The translations under genes and the position numbers were made by a program. A stretch of DNA of 64,000 nt from the NCBI GenBank assembly GCA_024516035.1, contig CM044963.1, positions 21,702,176-21,766,175 on the forward strand, given 5' to 3'. This stretch comes from Bactericera cockerelli (lineage: Eukaryota > Arthropoda > Insecta > Hemiptera > Triozidae). Within the stretch, counting starts at the first letter, position 1, and every line of letters begins with the position of its first letter. Of the stretch, positions 55,450-64,000 are shown piece after piece. The notes below the pieces were generated by a model. That model did no database searches. It was not told the DNA's origin and saw only the letters and a list, made by a program, of their open reading frames with translations.

Positions 55450-56297
55450 GTAAGTACCTAAAAATTCTAAAGAAGTCCCATGAAAATTAAGACTTTCAAT
55501 ATCTCGGTTTAACAAATAGTAATAACGTATTTTTTTACTGTGCAGCAATTACAAATTAAATAGAACAGAAATACCGGGTGTTCAAAAAGGACACTTTTGT
55601 TTTTTCAACTATGTTTTTGAAAACTTTTAAGATTAGAGACCTGAAATTTTACTTCAGCCATATTTTGAAAATGTCCTGAAAATTTTAGAATGAAACGTTG
55701 AACAGTTTTTTTTTTTTCGTTTCAAATTTAGTATTGTCCTTTATAGTGTCGAAGCTGTGGCGAATGAAGAATCCACGATAGCCAATGATAACATCTTGCA
55801 TGTTTGCGAGGACTTTGTAGTATTGCGTAGTCTCACAGTTTCGACATTTTATGTTTTTTTAAAGTTCATTTTCTGCCGGAAAGTATCTTTTTACTGAAGG
55901 ACCAGCAATTCAAGAACAGAATTGCGTGTATTTGCGTACAGATCCCCCACGTTATTTAATCCGATAGTAAGAACGAATTTGTCTGAATAATGACACAAAA
56001 TCACCTTCCTTTAAAAATAACTAGAAAAAAAAACATAATCCTCAGGGGTCCACGACACACTCCATTGAAACAAGGTCCCCCTTGTTGGGAACAAAATGTG
56101 ACAAACATGAAAATTTTACGATTTTTTTGGACTTGGTAGAGGCCATGTTAAACTTGTCAGTTTATTCCAGGGCACCCATTTTACTTTTTTACTACAATCT
56201 TGAATTAATTGTATTTTTCAAACATGGCAACTATGGGAATTATATTGATTTTTTTAAACCAATAATATCAATAATAAATCATTGTAAAACTGACTTT
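55450..56297. other. Gene B intron, first part
   Basis: ATACCGGGTGTTCAAAAAGG near 55571 resembles the end of a TACAGGGTG-type element, without a visible partner. Otherwise AT-rich. Confidence 0.55.
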
Positions 56298-56472
56298 ATG
56301 GTTGTACGTTGTTTACATAAAATCCAGATTAATCCAGTTAAATAAGTTAAAATAGTCATTGATACACTGTGGAGATCAGACAATGTACGTATATAAAACA
56401 GTCGAAAAAACTATTTCCAAAGCATTAATAAATTTGAGTGTGTTGGTTCTGTTTAATAATAGCCCTGAAAAT
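56298..56472 (+). pseudogene. Relic promoter plus first exon of the family, start codon lost
   Basis: TTTATGGTTGTACG, TGTTTAC (56310-56316), CAGACAATGTACG, TATAAAA (56392-56398), CAGTCGAAAAAACTATTTCC and ATAGCCCTGAAAAT with donor GTAAGTACT (14-mer at 56459-56472). It aligns throughout with the gene B and D modules, but the initiator is ATA. Either a dead duplicate or an alternative noncoding first exon of gene B. Confidence 0.75.
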
Positions 56473-56997
56473 GTAAGTACTAAATATTGTAAAGATGTTC
56501 ATTTTTTTGTTTCAAAATGTTACAGAAATGAAATATTATTTAAGAGTTAATATTTAAAGTACGTTTCATAATTTATCTGACTATTTAGATAAAGTGAGTA
56601 TGTAAATAGTGAGTGAATGTGAGTAGTTCTTTTTAACATCAAATATTTTTGAACAGCAAAAAGGAAATGATAATAATCAAACAATAAAAATCAAATCAAC
56701 TTTTCTACCCATTCATTATGTCTTTTGTAAAATAAATGAAAAAAAAAAACGATTTTTTTTTATCCAAAAATCTTTGCGAGATTGTTGAGATCTTCTTCTA
56801 TGTCTTTTCCCATAACTTTATTGGCAACGTTATATTCCTTTTGATTTTGTGGAAAGCTTACGTTCAATTTATCTCTCAAATCCTGTTTTACCTTTTCTCT
56901 GAATCGCATTTCAGATTTTCCTGCTTCTTTTTCCTCCAACTGCTATGTTTTTACACTTTCTTTCTAACAGTTCTTCCACACATTTAATTTATTCCAG

Positions 56998-57379
56998 GCT
57001 ATCTTTCGTGACCCTTATTTTAGTCTCGATGATAAGTCCACTGATTGCCCAACATGAATACAATCTAACAAACAAAACGATCACGTCCATTTGCCATACC
57101 AACAAAACCAGCTTCTGTAAGGACATTGATGATAACCAAACTCCGGACGAAGTGTGTAACCAGATGGCCAACGGTGCGGAGCGACTTTACAATCAGGTAT
57201 CATACGCCGCGTGTCAGAAACCAAACGTTTGTCGGTTCTGGACTATCATCAAGGGAACATATAACGGCTTTGTGTATGTTTCTTACAAGAACAAGAGTTC
57301 GGACGCTGACCCTGATTCCCTCACGTTCACAACCTGTGCTGATGGGGTTATCGTGTACTCCTTGCGTTCGACTGTGTGA
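56998..57379 (+). CDS. Gene B, exon 2: secreted cysteine-rich protein
   Basis: The acceptor TTTATTCCAG ends at 56997; TGA at 57379. With exon 1 the product has 131 residues. Signal peptide: (M)LSFVTLILVSMISPLIAQ, likely cut after Ala-Gln. The mature chain EYNLTNKTITSICHTNKTSF has cysteines spaced C-x7-C-x12-C-x18-C-x5-C-x34-C. Sequons NLT, NKT (twice) and NKS; the shared block KGTYNGFVYVSYKNKSS; end GVIVYSL. Compared with A and C, two residues are added between cysteines 2 and 3, and the NGT sequon before the VYVSY strand is KGT. Likely extracellular, three disulphides, function unknown. A poly(A)-like run at 57429-57451 just after the gene might mark past retroposition; AATAAA at 57759 is a possible signal. 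Confidence 0.9.
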
Positions 57380-59039
57380 TCTGACTTGACACAGCTTGTT
57401 CTTTATTTAATCAAAGTAGGTTCACATTAAAAAAAAAAAAAAAAAAAAAAATATGATTCATTTAAAACGTTCAATTGAAATATTTCTATGGCAGTCTCTA
57501 CTCTCTTTTCCAATGATCAATGCCATCTTCATACCCCAACAACGACTCTCCACTCCTCCTCCTCCTCTCCTAGCTCTTCTTATACACATACTTGCTGCAC
57601 GCTGCGCAGCAATGGAAACTTTTGCTCGTACTCATTCTAAGAGGATTGCATAGCCTTTCTTCCATTTATCAGCTAGCCTTTCAGTTAGCTTATAAATGTA
57701 GGTTCACATTTGATTTATTTACGTATATGGTGATTTTTAAATAATTTTTGTGTGTTCAATAAAGAAGAAAAGAGTTTTATTTGTATTATTATGTTGCAAA
57801 AGGGTTGGCACGAATTACAACCAAGACATTTAGAAACATAAATATCAAAGTAAAAGACAACAAATAATTAAAATAAATATACCTATTGTTTATGGATATT
57901 ATTAAACGTTGTATGATTTTTTCCATCTCTATATCTCTTTCATTTCATATTTTCTAGCTGTTATACGATTTGTCTAGCTGGTATACGATTCCCAGCGAAT
58001 GGAGGGTAAAACCCCCGTCCTGACTATCTATCTTAATCAGGACATTAAAAGCAAATAAAATCAACTGGTCACAATAGATCTAATTAGGTCGCAGTGATAA
58101 TTGTTGGGATTTCACTGAAAACGCTGCAACCCAGATCAGATAATAATAGTACAGTTGTCCAAATTTAATATTAGAAAGTTTCAGAACCAATCTCTTCCAC
58201 CGAAAAGGGTTGGATCGAAGAGATTGCAAAGGGAATGGCCCTGCTCTCTAGATAGAAATGTTTATTTTTTTTCCATTTTCTATGCGCCATTTTTTACTTT
58301 TTCTAAAAATTCCTAGTTTTTATCAGAATCGACGGCAGGTATTGTAACGTCATGATTGATCAGAAAACGACTCCTTTACCAGTTCAACATTGAACATTTT
58401 TTGATCTTTGGGAACCATTTTATTGATTTTTGCTAGCGTAAATTTACATCATTTTCAGTTATAAAATTTATATTTCGGTTATTTACACCTTCCTTATTAT
58501 ACCACTGTTTAATTTTTTTTTATATACTCGTATATTAAATGTAAGAGAATGCCATTGGCATTATCACCGCCCTTGATCAAGTTTTGTTTTATTAATCTCA
58601 ATTTCTATGTATGTATATACTCTATGTAAATAAAACTTGATCCAATATGTTTAATAATTTATTTTTTCAAAAATATTTTCAATTACAAAATGGAACAAAT
58701 AACAAACATATTGGATAAATCAAATGGTAAATGGGAGATTGTGTTCGAAATTTCAACCAAAAGGGATGTTTTGTACAGCAAAATAAGTCATTTTGTATAT
58801 TCAAGTTCTAAAACGTAGGAGGTAGAATATTTATATTTTACTATTTTACTGATACAGATTATCAAGTAGACTAGAGATATGACATAGTTGATAAAAATAT
58901 ATGCAAGAGAATATTTTATTTTAAGTGTCAGTAGCCAAATTCAACATATGGCTGCAACGCTCTTCTGAAAAATTTTAAAAATATCCACAGCAAGTTTTAC
59001 GATCAATCGATAGAAATTCAATCAACAGCTTTCTTCCAG
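57380..59039. other. Between genes B and C; no first exon for C found
   Basis: Contains an A run (57429-57451), a repeated GTAGGTTCACATT phrase (57416, 57699), a fragment of the 5S-SINE tail near 57983-58050 (GCGAATGGAGGGTAAAACCC), a degenerate G copy at 58195-58260 and a G-like trace at 58545-58575. The conserved promoter/exon-1 module of the family is not recognisable here. Confidence 0.6.
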
Positions 59040-59418
59040 GCTGACCTTCACCCCTGTGCTCCTAGTTACAATGGTGGCTCTACTAATGGTTCACAGCACT
59101 AACGGCACAACTCAGCTGACACAAAAAACGATTGACGCCGTTTGCAAAAACAACAACACCACATTCTGCCGAGGCAGCAGCACTGACGCGGATGCGGTTT
59201 GCACCCAAATGGCAAAGAGCGTCGAACGGCAAGGAAGCGCAGATGACGCCACACGATGTACAGAAACCAACGTGTGCTCGTTTTTGGCTCTTATAAATGG
59301 AACTAATTCTAATGTACTGGTGTTCGTTTCGTACCAGAATAAATCTAAGAATCTTCAACGATCTTCAACGTACCAAAACTGTTCGAATGGGTTGATCTTG
59401 TACAACCTTAACGAGTGA
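59040..59418 (+). CDS. Gene C, exon 2: secreted cysteine-rich protein
   Basis: The acceptor TTTCTTCCAG ends at 59039, with the same phase as A and B (the first G would complete Met with an AT-ending exon 1); TGA at 59418. The exon encodes LTFTPVLLVTMVALLMVHST as signal peptide, then a mature chain with QLTQKTIDAVCKNNNTTFC and cysteines C-x7-C-x10-C-x18-C-x5-C-x34-C. Sequons NNT, NGT and NKS; block LINGTNSNVLVFVSYQNKS; end GLILYNL. About 130 residues if a 14-nt exon 1 exists. It is closer to A than to B (shared RGSSTDADAV/TGSSTDPDAT and CSFLAL). Without a first exon, translation could start at internal Met (59071, MVALLMVHST), leaving a very short signal; it may therefore be a pseudogene or use a distant or alternative first exon. 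AATAAA near 59599 is a likely polyadenylation signal. Confidence 0.83.
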
Positions 59419-59784
59419 TTTGAAGTGATGATGAATTTGGTACTGAAACTGTACTATGTACTAGAAGTGTGCTAAAAATATAATAATAATTTTTTCTGTA
59501 TAATTAGTTTGAAAAGTTCCAAGGTTTGACTGGTATAATATTCAATACAGTCACGTTTCATACAGTTTTATGCAAAGCTCTGAACCCTTTCACACTCAAT
59601 AAACTATCCAACTGTAACTCTCATGCGTCCTTCTTTCATTGTCAAAATTAGTAGTTTGTTCCTGCAAAGAAATACAAATCTTTTCAAATAAATATTCATT
59701 AACTGTGTATTTCCTTTTACTAATAGTTTTTTTTTTTTGTGAGCGTTTTAGATCCTTTTTCTTATTTAATAGTGATAAAATCGC

Positions 59785-59890
59785 TTGTTTGTGATTTAGC
59801 TTGCCCATCCCATAGTATGGGCGAGGAGTGACACAATAGTTAACATCTATGTAGTTATAGGTGCTGCGTCAACACGAGCGTAGGACAAAA
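59785..59890 (-). mobile_element. SINE D fragment
   Basis: The reverse complement shows ACGCTCGTGTTGACGCAGCA, TGTGTCACTCCTCGCCCATA and ATGGGATGGGCAAGC; both ends missing. Confidence 0.75.
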
Positions 59891-60667
59891 ATTTGTTCAC
59901 GAGCTGTATAAACAGATTTGTAAATATGGAAAAAATCAATGCTACCAGTTGCTTTAGAATGAATATTTACACCGATTCGATGTAAAAGATAAAAACCATC
60001 CTCCGACTTTTTGTTCACTGTGTATGTATATTATAGCATTACTTTAGAGGCAAGATAAGATTAAGATCGTCCTGGGGCAAAGCTTCAATTCAAGAAGAAA
60101 GAGAAAAAAAATCAATATGAACAACAAAAAATCAACATCTTAGAAGCCAAATAAAAATGTCTGAGGGTGGGTTCTCTGTATCTATACAAAAAATATGAAA
60201 AATAAAACAAAAATATTATTACCTATATTTTTATTATTATAATTCTTAAAAATATTCTTCTTTCACTCTATCTTTGCCGAACCCTTGTATAAGTTGGTGT
60301 TCTTTTGATGCAGTCTGTTCTCCAGTTTTTTTATCCAGAATCATCTCTAAGGTCGTGGCAGTGTTTCTGCAGATTCTCTACCTTACACAAACCCTCTCAT
60401 TTTTATTCCGACTTAGCACTGGCTTTCACATTGTACTGGATTGTGCACCAGAAGGATAAATAAATCAACTTGCTTGTGCTAAAATATATTTCAAAGGTAA
60501 AATATTTCTTCATAAAACTCACTACTGAGAGGAACCGCGTGCCTCTGAAGGATGGATTGTAATTCAATTCCGACATTGTATATTGATACAGCTAAAAGCA
60601 CAGAATATTTCAACAATTGGGAATCTATGTTTAAAGCTCTAGTAAAAAAAAAACAACAAAAAAAGTT
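59891..60667. other. No gene seen
   Basis: AT-rich; frames at 60274-60459 and 60491-60775 lack any domain or homologue in the window. Confidence 0.55.
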
Positions 60668-61080
60668 ATCATATTTTGTGATGTCACAACTACTCAACTC
60701 GCTTCTACTAAATCTACGCTGAAACGGGACTTGAACCACGACCTCCAGGTTACGAGTCGCCGCCTTATCGATCAAACTACTGAGTGTCGGTAAGCAGCTC
60801 TAGTAATATTTACTTAAAAAAATATAATGGCTTACACCTTGACAAAAAAAGTTGATAACGATGGAGAATAGCTTGACGGTGTCCTTTTATTGGTGCAAGT
60901 GTAATTTATCTACGTGAAGGTTGAACACGACTCCAGTACGAGTCGCGCTTATCGATCAAACTACTGAGTCAGCAGCTCAGTAAATTACTTAAAAAATAAT
61001 GGCTACACCTTGACAAATAGATTATACGATGGAGAATAGCTTGACGTGTCCTTTTTTTGTGGCAATTGAATTTTATCTTT
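60668..61080. repeat. SINE A plus flank, followed by a deletion-riddled duplicate
   Basis: SINE A (minus) at 60668-60790 and its flank to about 60900 are followed by a second copy at about 60917-61078. The second copy has many one- or two-base deletions (for example ACCACGACCTCCAGG becomes ACACGACTCCAG). The SINE itself also shows single-base losses against other copies. Confidence 0.75.
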
Positions 61081-61591
61081 TTAATTAAGGTGTCAAACCT
61101 GAATACCTGCTTACGGGTCTTGATATATCTTATATTACTTCAGTAATTCAATATAGAAATCGGAAGTTTTTTTTAATATTTTTAGATTCAAATAGCTGCA
61201 ATTGAAAAGAAATAAGAATAATATTCTCATCGTGTCATATGCACATGGTACTCACAAAATTACTACTGGCCATGATTTCTTCAAAAAGGGCAACAATCTA
61301 ACTGAACCCTAAATCTGTGAGAAATATAAGTATTTGACCATGAATTTTTAAAATGCCCCACGTAATCTTGGGCTTAAATATTTTCATCTTTTCCCGGGAC
61401 ACTTTGTATATGTGTTTTATTATTAATTTATTTTACATTCACATGATACATCGTGTATGATACATCGTGATATTATGTGATAGGGAAAAAAATATGAAAT
61501 TGGGAAACTGAAGGTCCTACACAAACTTGTAACACTACGAATCCCAGTAGAAATATTATGGGTCCCCAGTTTTTGTGAAATGTATGAGAAT
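61081..61591. other. No gene seen
   Basis: AT-rich sequence left of the foldback element, with a doubled GATACATCGTG phrase near 61445-61472. Confidence 0.55.
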
Positions 61592-63252
61592 ATACAGGGT
61601 GTCCCACCAAACTTGGACACCTCAAATTACTCGGCCCCTGAAAGAGTTTTTGAAAAATAAAAAAATCTAGGGTACATGTGCTAATTATGCGGTTTCAGTT
61701 ATGAAATTTTTTTTATACAGGGTGGTTCAAAAGTCAGAAATTGAGGTGTCAACTTTCGATTTTTAAATGGATCGACCTGAATTTTATTTGATAATTTTAC
61801 TTTTAAATGCTTCCTGAGTACTTTTTTAAACAAAAATATTACATACAGGGTGGTTTTTTTTCGACCAATTTTTTTTCTAAATCTTGAATAACTCAAGTTC
61901 GGTTAATTTTTTCGATAACAAGAAGAGAATGTGTTTGTGTAATGAATACACGCACTTTCAATTGGCATCAAAAAAATTTATACAGGGTGGTTCACAAGTG
62001 AAATAATGACTTGATTTTTTTTAAAACCGAGTTTTTTTAATTTTTTATTTAGGATTAATAATTCTCGTCTAATTTTACACATTTTTCGTTAGTCATATCG
62101 AAAAACAAAACTAAAGTGTTGTACAGGGTGAGACATATTTTTTTTGTAACACCCTGTATATGGGCAGTCAAAGAGACGCAAAATTAAATATAAAGACTAA
62201 ATATGCAAGAAAAACTTTGATTTTTAATTAAACTAAAAAGTTATGGTGTTTTAACTATTATTGTCGCATGGACCACTCTGTAGATATTTTCTTAAACCAT
62301 CATATGGGTAGTCGAAACTGTCTAAAATTAACCGAGGAGTCCAAATCTGAAAGAAAAAAAATGAATTCAAAAAGCCATGCTCAATTTTGTGTCTACACCT
62401 ACCTACTTTTTATTTCAAGTTTTAAAATCATTCAGTGTGGACAACAAATTGAAAATGGCTTCAAATTCGTGTTTTTTACTTGTTTTTTCCCACATGATAC
62501 GAAGTGTTCCTTGAATTTTATACAACTTAGAGTACCTACATGATAGTTTAAGAAAATATCTACAGGGTGGTCCATGCGACAATATTAGTTAAAAAACCAT
62601 AACTTTTTAGTTTAATTAAAAATCAAAGTTTTTCTTGCATATTTAGTCTTTATATTTAATTTTGCGTCTCTTTGACTGCCCATATACAGGGTGTTACAAA
62701 AAAATTATGTCTCACCCTGTACAACACTTTAGTTTTGTTTTTCGATATGACTAACGAAAAATGTGTAAAATTAGACGAGAATTATTAATCCTAAATAAAA
62801 AATTAAAAAAACTCGGTTTTAAAAAAAATCAAGTCATTATTTCACTTGTGAACCACCCTGTATAAATTTTTTTGATGCCAATTGAAAGTGCGTGTATTCA
62901 TTACACAAACACATTCTCTTCTTGTTATCGAAAAAATTAACCGAACTTGAGTTATTCAAGATTTAGAAAAAAAATTGGTCGAAAAAAAAACCACCCTGTA
63001 TGTAATATTTTTGTTTAAAAAAGTACTCAGGAAGCATTTAAAAGTAAAATTATCAAATAAAATTCAGGTCGATCCATTTAAAAATCGAAAGTTGACACCT
63101 CAATTTCTGACTTTTGAACCACCCTGTATAAAAAAAATTTCATAACTGAAACCGCATAATTAGCACATGTACCCTAGATTTTTTTATTTTTCAAAAACTC
63201 TTTCAGGGGCCGAGTAATTTGAGGTGTCCAAGTTTGGTGGGACACCCTGTAT
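61592..63252. mobile_element. Foldback element: two near-identical arms of about 715 bp
   Basis: Left arm 61592 to about 62308, spacer of about 230 bp, right arm about 62537-63252 as its reverse complement; the parts I compared are nearly identical. Termini TACAGGGTGTCCCACC with TA at both ends. Within the left arm, TACAGGGTG recurs at about 61593, 61716, 61844, 61981 and 62122, with inverted copies at about 62152 and 62275, so the arm is a string of 120-140-bp modules. No transposase. A diverged third copy of the arm starts at 63656. Confidence 0.93.
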
Positions 63253-63384
63253 TATTTTATTTATATTGAACGTAGACAGTATGACAGACGCAATGATAAT
63301 TCATACATTAAATGTCACTATGCTGTCATGATCTGGTTACTTTTATGATTAATCTGTCAATAATAAAAAGCATTAAATCTGAAT

Positions 63385-63535
63385 TTATGGCTCTAGTAAT
63401 GTTGTTTATCTATCACCAATATAAAAAATGGAAAAATAGTACTAACAATTTTTGGTATAAAAGGTTTAGCAGACAGAAGATATCAAACAGTTGAAACAAC
63501 CAACTGCAAAGCATAATTCAGTTTTTTTTCCAATA
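63385..63535 (+). promoter_or_regulatory. Gene D promoter and 5' UTR
   Basis: AATTTATGGCTCTAGTAATG, TGTTTAT (63404-63410), TATAAAA (63456-63462), GCAGACAGAAGATATCAAAC, CCAACTGCAAAGCATAATTC. Colinear with the gene B promoter and the 56.3-kb relic. TATA lies 80 bp before the ATG. Confidence 0.72.
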
Positions 63536-63549
63536 ATGGTCCCAAAAAT
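63536..63549 (+). CDS. Gene D, 14-nt first coding exon (rest beyond the window)
   Basis: ATGGTCCCAAAAAT with donor GTAAGTACT; Met-Val-Pro-Lys plus AT. Same length, phase and donor as genes A and B, so a fourth family member is expected to the right; its intron already contains a foldback-arm copy at 63656. The downstream exon is not in the window. Confidence 0.7.
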
Positions 63550-63655
63550 GTAAGTACTAAAACATAATGCTTCTAAATGAACTGAATAAAGCTTCTTTAG
63601 AAGGTGATTATTTCATTACTTTCCTTTCTATAGGATAGGTAAATTTAAAAAATAT

Positions 63656-64000
63656 ATACAGGGTGTCCCACCAAACTTGGACACCTCAAATTACTCGGCC
63701 CCTGAAAGAGTTTTTGAAAAATAAAAAATCCCAGGGTACATGTACTAATTATGCGGTTTCATTCATGAAATTTTTTTTATACAGGGTGGTTCAAAAGTCA
63801 GAAATTGAAGTGTCAACTTTCGATTTTTAAATGGATCGACCTGAATTTTATTTGATAATTTTACTTCTGAATGGTTCCTGAGTACTTTTTTAAACAAAAA
63901 TTTTACATACAGGGTGGTTTTTTTTCGACCAATTTTTTTTCTAAATCTCGAATAACTCAAGTTCGTTTAATTTTTTCGATAACAAGAATAGAAAGTGTTT
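63656..64000 (+). mobile_element. Foldback arm, diverged copy cut by the window edge
   Basis: Same order as the left arm at 61592 (TACAGGGTGTCCCACCAAAC, TACAGGGTGGTTCAAAAG, TACAGGGTGGTTTTTTT) with scattered substitutions. The short minus frame shared with 61699-61896 is repeated in both because the repeat is copied, not because it is a gene. Confidence 0.9.

Noticed and set aside
58460..58541. Possible first exon of gene C (TATAAAA at 58460, AAAT-GTAAGAG at 58541)
   Set aside because: No ATG within the preceding 14 nt, no CAGACA/ATATCA block, and the GTAAGAGAATGCC belongs to a degenerate retroposon G copy.
61699..61896. 65-codon minus frame repeated at 63763-63960
   Set aside because: Copied because the foldback arm is copied; it spans TACAGGGTG repeats and T runs, and no domain is visible.

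Overview
The window is animal nuclear DNA, almost certainly arthropod and most likely an insect. It is AT-rich, with introns, TATA promoters, tRNA-derived and 5S-rRNA-derived SINEs, a non-LTR retrotransposon, many small inverted-repeat DNA transposons and very many (GA/CT)n microsatellites. A hemipteran is my best guess, but nothing here proves the order. There are no operons, Shine-Dalgarno sites, CRISPR arrays or convincing functional tRNA genes.

Layout. 1-22 kb: no host exon found; microsatellites, minisatellites, SINEs, inverted-repeat elements and a decayed Tc1 element (17.4-18.9 kb). 22.4-26.1 kb: two minus-strand exons that splice in frame and look like the N-terminus of a membrane dipeptidase (cytosolic tail, membrane anchor, then the residues just before the family's HxD zinc motif). 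The 3' exons are not visible, so much of the left part may be one long intron. 26-46 kb: layered transposon debris with several clean nested insertions, including a 5S-derived SINE family, a piggyBac-like element, an 84-bp hAT-like element and an element whose empty site survives about 3 kb away.

46-64 kb is the most interesting part. It holds a plus-strand cluster of a small secreted cysteine-rich family: genes A (46.4-48.5 kb), B (55.4-57.4 kb), C (59.0-59.4 kb), and the promoter and first exon of D (63.5 kb), whose remainder lies beyond the right edge. Each identified first coding exon is exactly 14 nt; exon 2 carries the signal peptide and a domain with six conserved cysteines and several N-glycosylation sequons. 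Promoter plus exon 1 behave as a duplicated module; one extra module (56.3-56.5 kb) has lost its ATG, and C has no recognisable first exon. I cannot assign the family; salivary, venom or immune secretion are all possible. A 5.3-kb LINE with intact ORF2 and overlapping ORF1 (49.5-54.8 kb) sits between A and B. A 1.66-kb near-perfect palindrome (61.6-63.25 kb) built from TACAGGGTG modules separates C from D.

Repeat names used below: SINE A (tRNA-derived, head ending near CGGTGGTTCAAGTCCC), B (head CCCGGTAGCTCAGTGG), C (head CGTGGCCGAGTGAGTTAG), D (AATAGCTCAGTGGTTAAGCA), E (CCTCCGTGGCTCAGTGGTTA), F (CCTCCGTGGTGTAGTGGTTG); retroposon G (GGTTGGGTGGAAGAGATTGC); palindrome family H (GGGCCGAATTAT ends); repeat J (ATATCGATACCTTTTTGCC); repeat K (GCGGGCTGTCGCCCGC).
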